A stretch of DNA of 17,569 nucleotides from an uncultured Clostridia bacterium (GTDB lineage Bacteria > Bacillota > Clostridia > TANB77 > CAG-508): NCBI GenBank assembly GCA_934183045.1, contig CAKPRW010000024.1, positions 1 to 17,569 on the forward strand, given 5' to 3'. Under the pieces are notes generated by a model. The model made no database searches and was not told the origin of the DNA. It saw only the letters and a program-made list of their open reading frames with translations. Both the position numbers and the translations under genes were made by a program. Below, piece by piece: positions 16,050 to 17,569 of the stretch (positions within the stretch are counted from its first letter, which is position 1; each line of letters starts with the position of its first letter).

Positions 16050-17569
16050 TTACATTTTGTTTTTAACTTTATTGTATTTATTTATCATATCAAATGTATT
16101 TTCACTCATCTTACTAGATTGATCATCACTATGCCCTCTACCTTTAAATTCTTTTTCAAATGTTTTTCTCCATTTTCCTTGGTTATCTTCATTCATCTTA
16201 GTCGTATCTCCAGTTCTCTCAGCATATTGATGTATAGTCATAGCTTGTTTTGTATTTTTAGCAACACCATCTTCTTGCAATTTATGCATTGTTGCTATAC
16301 TTTTTACATCAGAAATACCATTATCTAGATATTCTTGTATTTCTGATTTTCCATTTTTACCTTCTTTAAACATTTCTTTTGTTGCCTTCATTCCTAGTTC
16401 TCTTTCTAGGTATTCTCTATTTTCCATATTTTGAGTCCATTTTTCTACTTGTTCCTTATGTTGAATCTCTTTATATTTCTCATCTCCATAATATGCCTGT
16501 CTCATTGCGCTTACAGTAGCAGAATTTTTGACATCGTCTATTTTTCTTTCTGTATATCTTGATAGATTTCTACCAGCTACTGCTCCAGCACCTAATCCCA
16601 TAGCTCCATATTGAACCGCATTTTTTGCATCTCCTGTGGCTACTCCAGCGGCTACTCCAAGAGTAGCTGCTGTTCCCGCTAACATTGCTGCTCCAGCAAA
16701 TCTTAGTGCTTTTCCTGGTAATTTTGGTGCCATTTCTGTTAATTTTAATCCACCTTTTGCTACTAATCTTCTTCCACCAACTTTTGCTGCTCTTCCTACT
16801 CCACCAAATATGGCTCTAGTTCTTTTGAATCGTGGTGCTTTATTAGCTTTTCCATTACTATTAGATGATGGTCTTGTTAGTCTTCTTGAAGCTTGAGTGG
16901 CTGTTCCTTGATCTACTCTAGATGTACCATTTGGGTCATCACCATTATTTAATTCTCTGTCTGTTTGATGATTTTCGCCATTAGTAGTGTTTCCGTTGCC
17001 ATTTGTATTAGTTGCTCCAGCAGGCTCACCTGCTGTTGCACTTCCACCTGTTCCTCTTGCTCCTGGTGCATTACCAGCATCACCAGCTCCGGCAGTTTCG
17101 GCTGCCCCAGCTGCTCCAGCTGCTGCTCCAGCCATTCCAGCCATTCCGGCCATTTCATCAATTTCATCAAACCCTTCATTATCACTTACTCTTATTCCAG
17201 GGCCATCAGATCCACTATCTAATTTTCCTACATTGTCTTTTCCTAATTTCTTTTTATTTGGTCCTCCGTCTGGAGCTTTTCTTAATAATTTTTGCATTCC
17301 ACTTGCAACTAATCCAGCTCCAGCTGCTGCTCCAGCAAATGATCCTGGTGTAGATGCTTTTTCAAATCCGAAAAGGCTACGTAGTAGTTTTTCTGCTGGC
17401 AATAAGAATCCTATTGCAACTAACATATATATAGTATTTAATCCTGCAAATTCAAATACAGAAGATACCAATATTGTATATAACAATAAATGTAATGGTT
17501 GTATTAATAAATTGAATAAATATTCTTTTAACCATTTATTAAACCCTTGAGCTTGACCATCATTTAATT
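16050..17569 (-). CDS. VirB6/TrbL-like conjugal transfer membrane protein, 5' end outside the window
   Basis: The frame stays open to the right edge of the window, so the N-terminal membrane region is missing and the TTG at 17486 is not a believable start. The visible N-terminal part (GFNKWLKEYLFNLLIQPLHL, then LLYTILVSSVFEFAGLNTIY, then LVAIGFLLPAEKLLRSLFGFEK) matches what I recall of the last membrane spans of Firmicutes VirB6/TrbL-like transfer proteins. These are polytopic inner-membrane channel components of type IV secretion systems. A Gly/Ala-rich low-complexity tail (about 17340-16950) follows, then a basic stretch and a second Ala/Gly hydrophobic patch (about 16710-16580). A charged helical C-terminus closes it. 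The tail makes it an 'extended' VirB6. Base composition is noticeably less AT-rich across the Gly/Ala part. First gene of the visible minus-strand operon. Confidence 0.75.
   Translation of the reverse strand, partial: LNDGQAQGFNKWLKEYLFNLLIQPLHLLLYTILVSSVFEFAGLNTIYMLVAIGFLLPAEKLLRSLFGFEKASTPGSFAGAAAGAGLVASGMQKLLRKAPDGGPNKKKLGKDNVGKLDSGSDGPGIRVSDNEGFDEIDEMAGMAGMAGAAAGAAGAAETAGAGDAGNAPGARGTGGSATAGEPAGATNTNGNGNTTNGENHQTDRELNNGDDPNGTSRVDQGTATQASRRLTRPSSNSNGKANKAPRFKRTRAIFGGVGRAAKVGGRRLVAKGGLKLTEMAPKLPGKALRFAGAAMLAGTAATLGVAAGVATGDAKNAVQYGAMGLGAGAVAGRNLSRYTERKIDDVKNSATVSAMRQAYYGDEKYKEIQHKEQVEKWTQNMENREYLERELGMKATKEMFKEGKNGKSEIQEYLDNGISDVKSIATMHKLQEDGVAKNTKQAMTIHQYAERTGDTTKMNEDNQGKWRKTFEKEFKGRGHSDDQSSKMSENTFDMINKYNKVKNKM

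Noticed and set aside
16987..17550. Plus-strand Pro/Ala/Ser-rich 187-codon open frame and other overlapping frames (16636-16896, 16949-17185, 16965-17222, 17012-17353)
   Set aside because: All are shadows of the Gly/Ala-rich part of the minus-strand VirB6-like gene; low stop density comes from its GC-richer composition, and none has a convincing ribosome binding site.

Overview
The window is very AT-rich, uses standard bacterial start and stop codons with strong AGGAGG-type ribosome binding sites, and carries several gene families typical of anaerobic low-GC Firmicutes. These are a giant fused 2-hydroxyacyl-CoA dehydratase activase, a GerMN-domain protein and a Firmicutes-type VirB6/TrbL transfer protein. 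I infer a Clostridia-class organism, probably from an anaerobic or gut habitat. The species cannot be told from the sequence.

Left part (1-7810), which looks chromosomal. It opens with a 14-bp A/T-only tandem repeat cut by the window edge and a strong terminator. A 250-bp gene-free stretch with a promoter leads to a 60-codon Lys/Asn-rich small gene. That gene faces a GerMN-domain membrane protein across a perfect 20-bp-arm bidirectional terminator. A clean promoter (TTGACA, 17 bp, TAAAAT) and a palindromic leader then precede a 1438-residue activase/dehydratase-like fusion. A patatin-like lipase converges on it over a shared terminator. Next come two tandem, paralogous, membrane-anchored J-domain proteins, closed by another bidirectional terminator.

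Right part (7811-17569): a single minus-strand series with gaps of 14-26 bp or short overlaps and no visible internal terminator. In transcription order it holds: a VirB6/TrbL-like polytopic protein with a Gly/Ala-rich tail (5' end outside the window); a single-pass NTF2-like-looking envelope protein; a very large peptidoglycan hydrolase with M23 and phage-type lysozyme domains; an NlpC/P60 domain in a shifted frame; a second single-pass envelope protein with repeated modules; and an ABC-2-type exporter (ATPase then permease). The first part looks like the cell-envelope portion of a Gram-positive type IV secretion/conjugation locus: channel protein, wall-opening hydrolase, VirB8/TcpC-like accessory proteins. 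The ABC exporter is co-oriented and probably co-transcribed. No relaxase, coupling protein, VirB4 ATPase or integrase lies inside the window, so mobility is inferred.

The most notable point is that the NlpC/P60 peptidase domain has no usable start codon before its catalytic cysteine. It joins the upstream hydrolase only by a +1 frame change, next to an A4 run at 11973-11976. The gene is therefore a frameshifted three-domain hydrolase of about 1163 residues, a recoded one, or a sequencing error. Other points are the repeated module shared by the two envelope proteins that flank the hydrolase, the duplicated J-domain/membrane genes, and the fully cysteine-equipped double activase.
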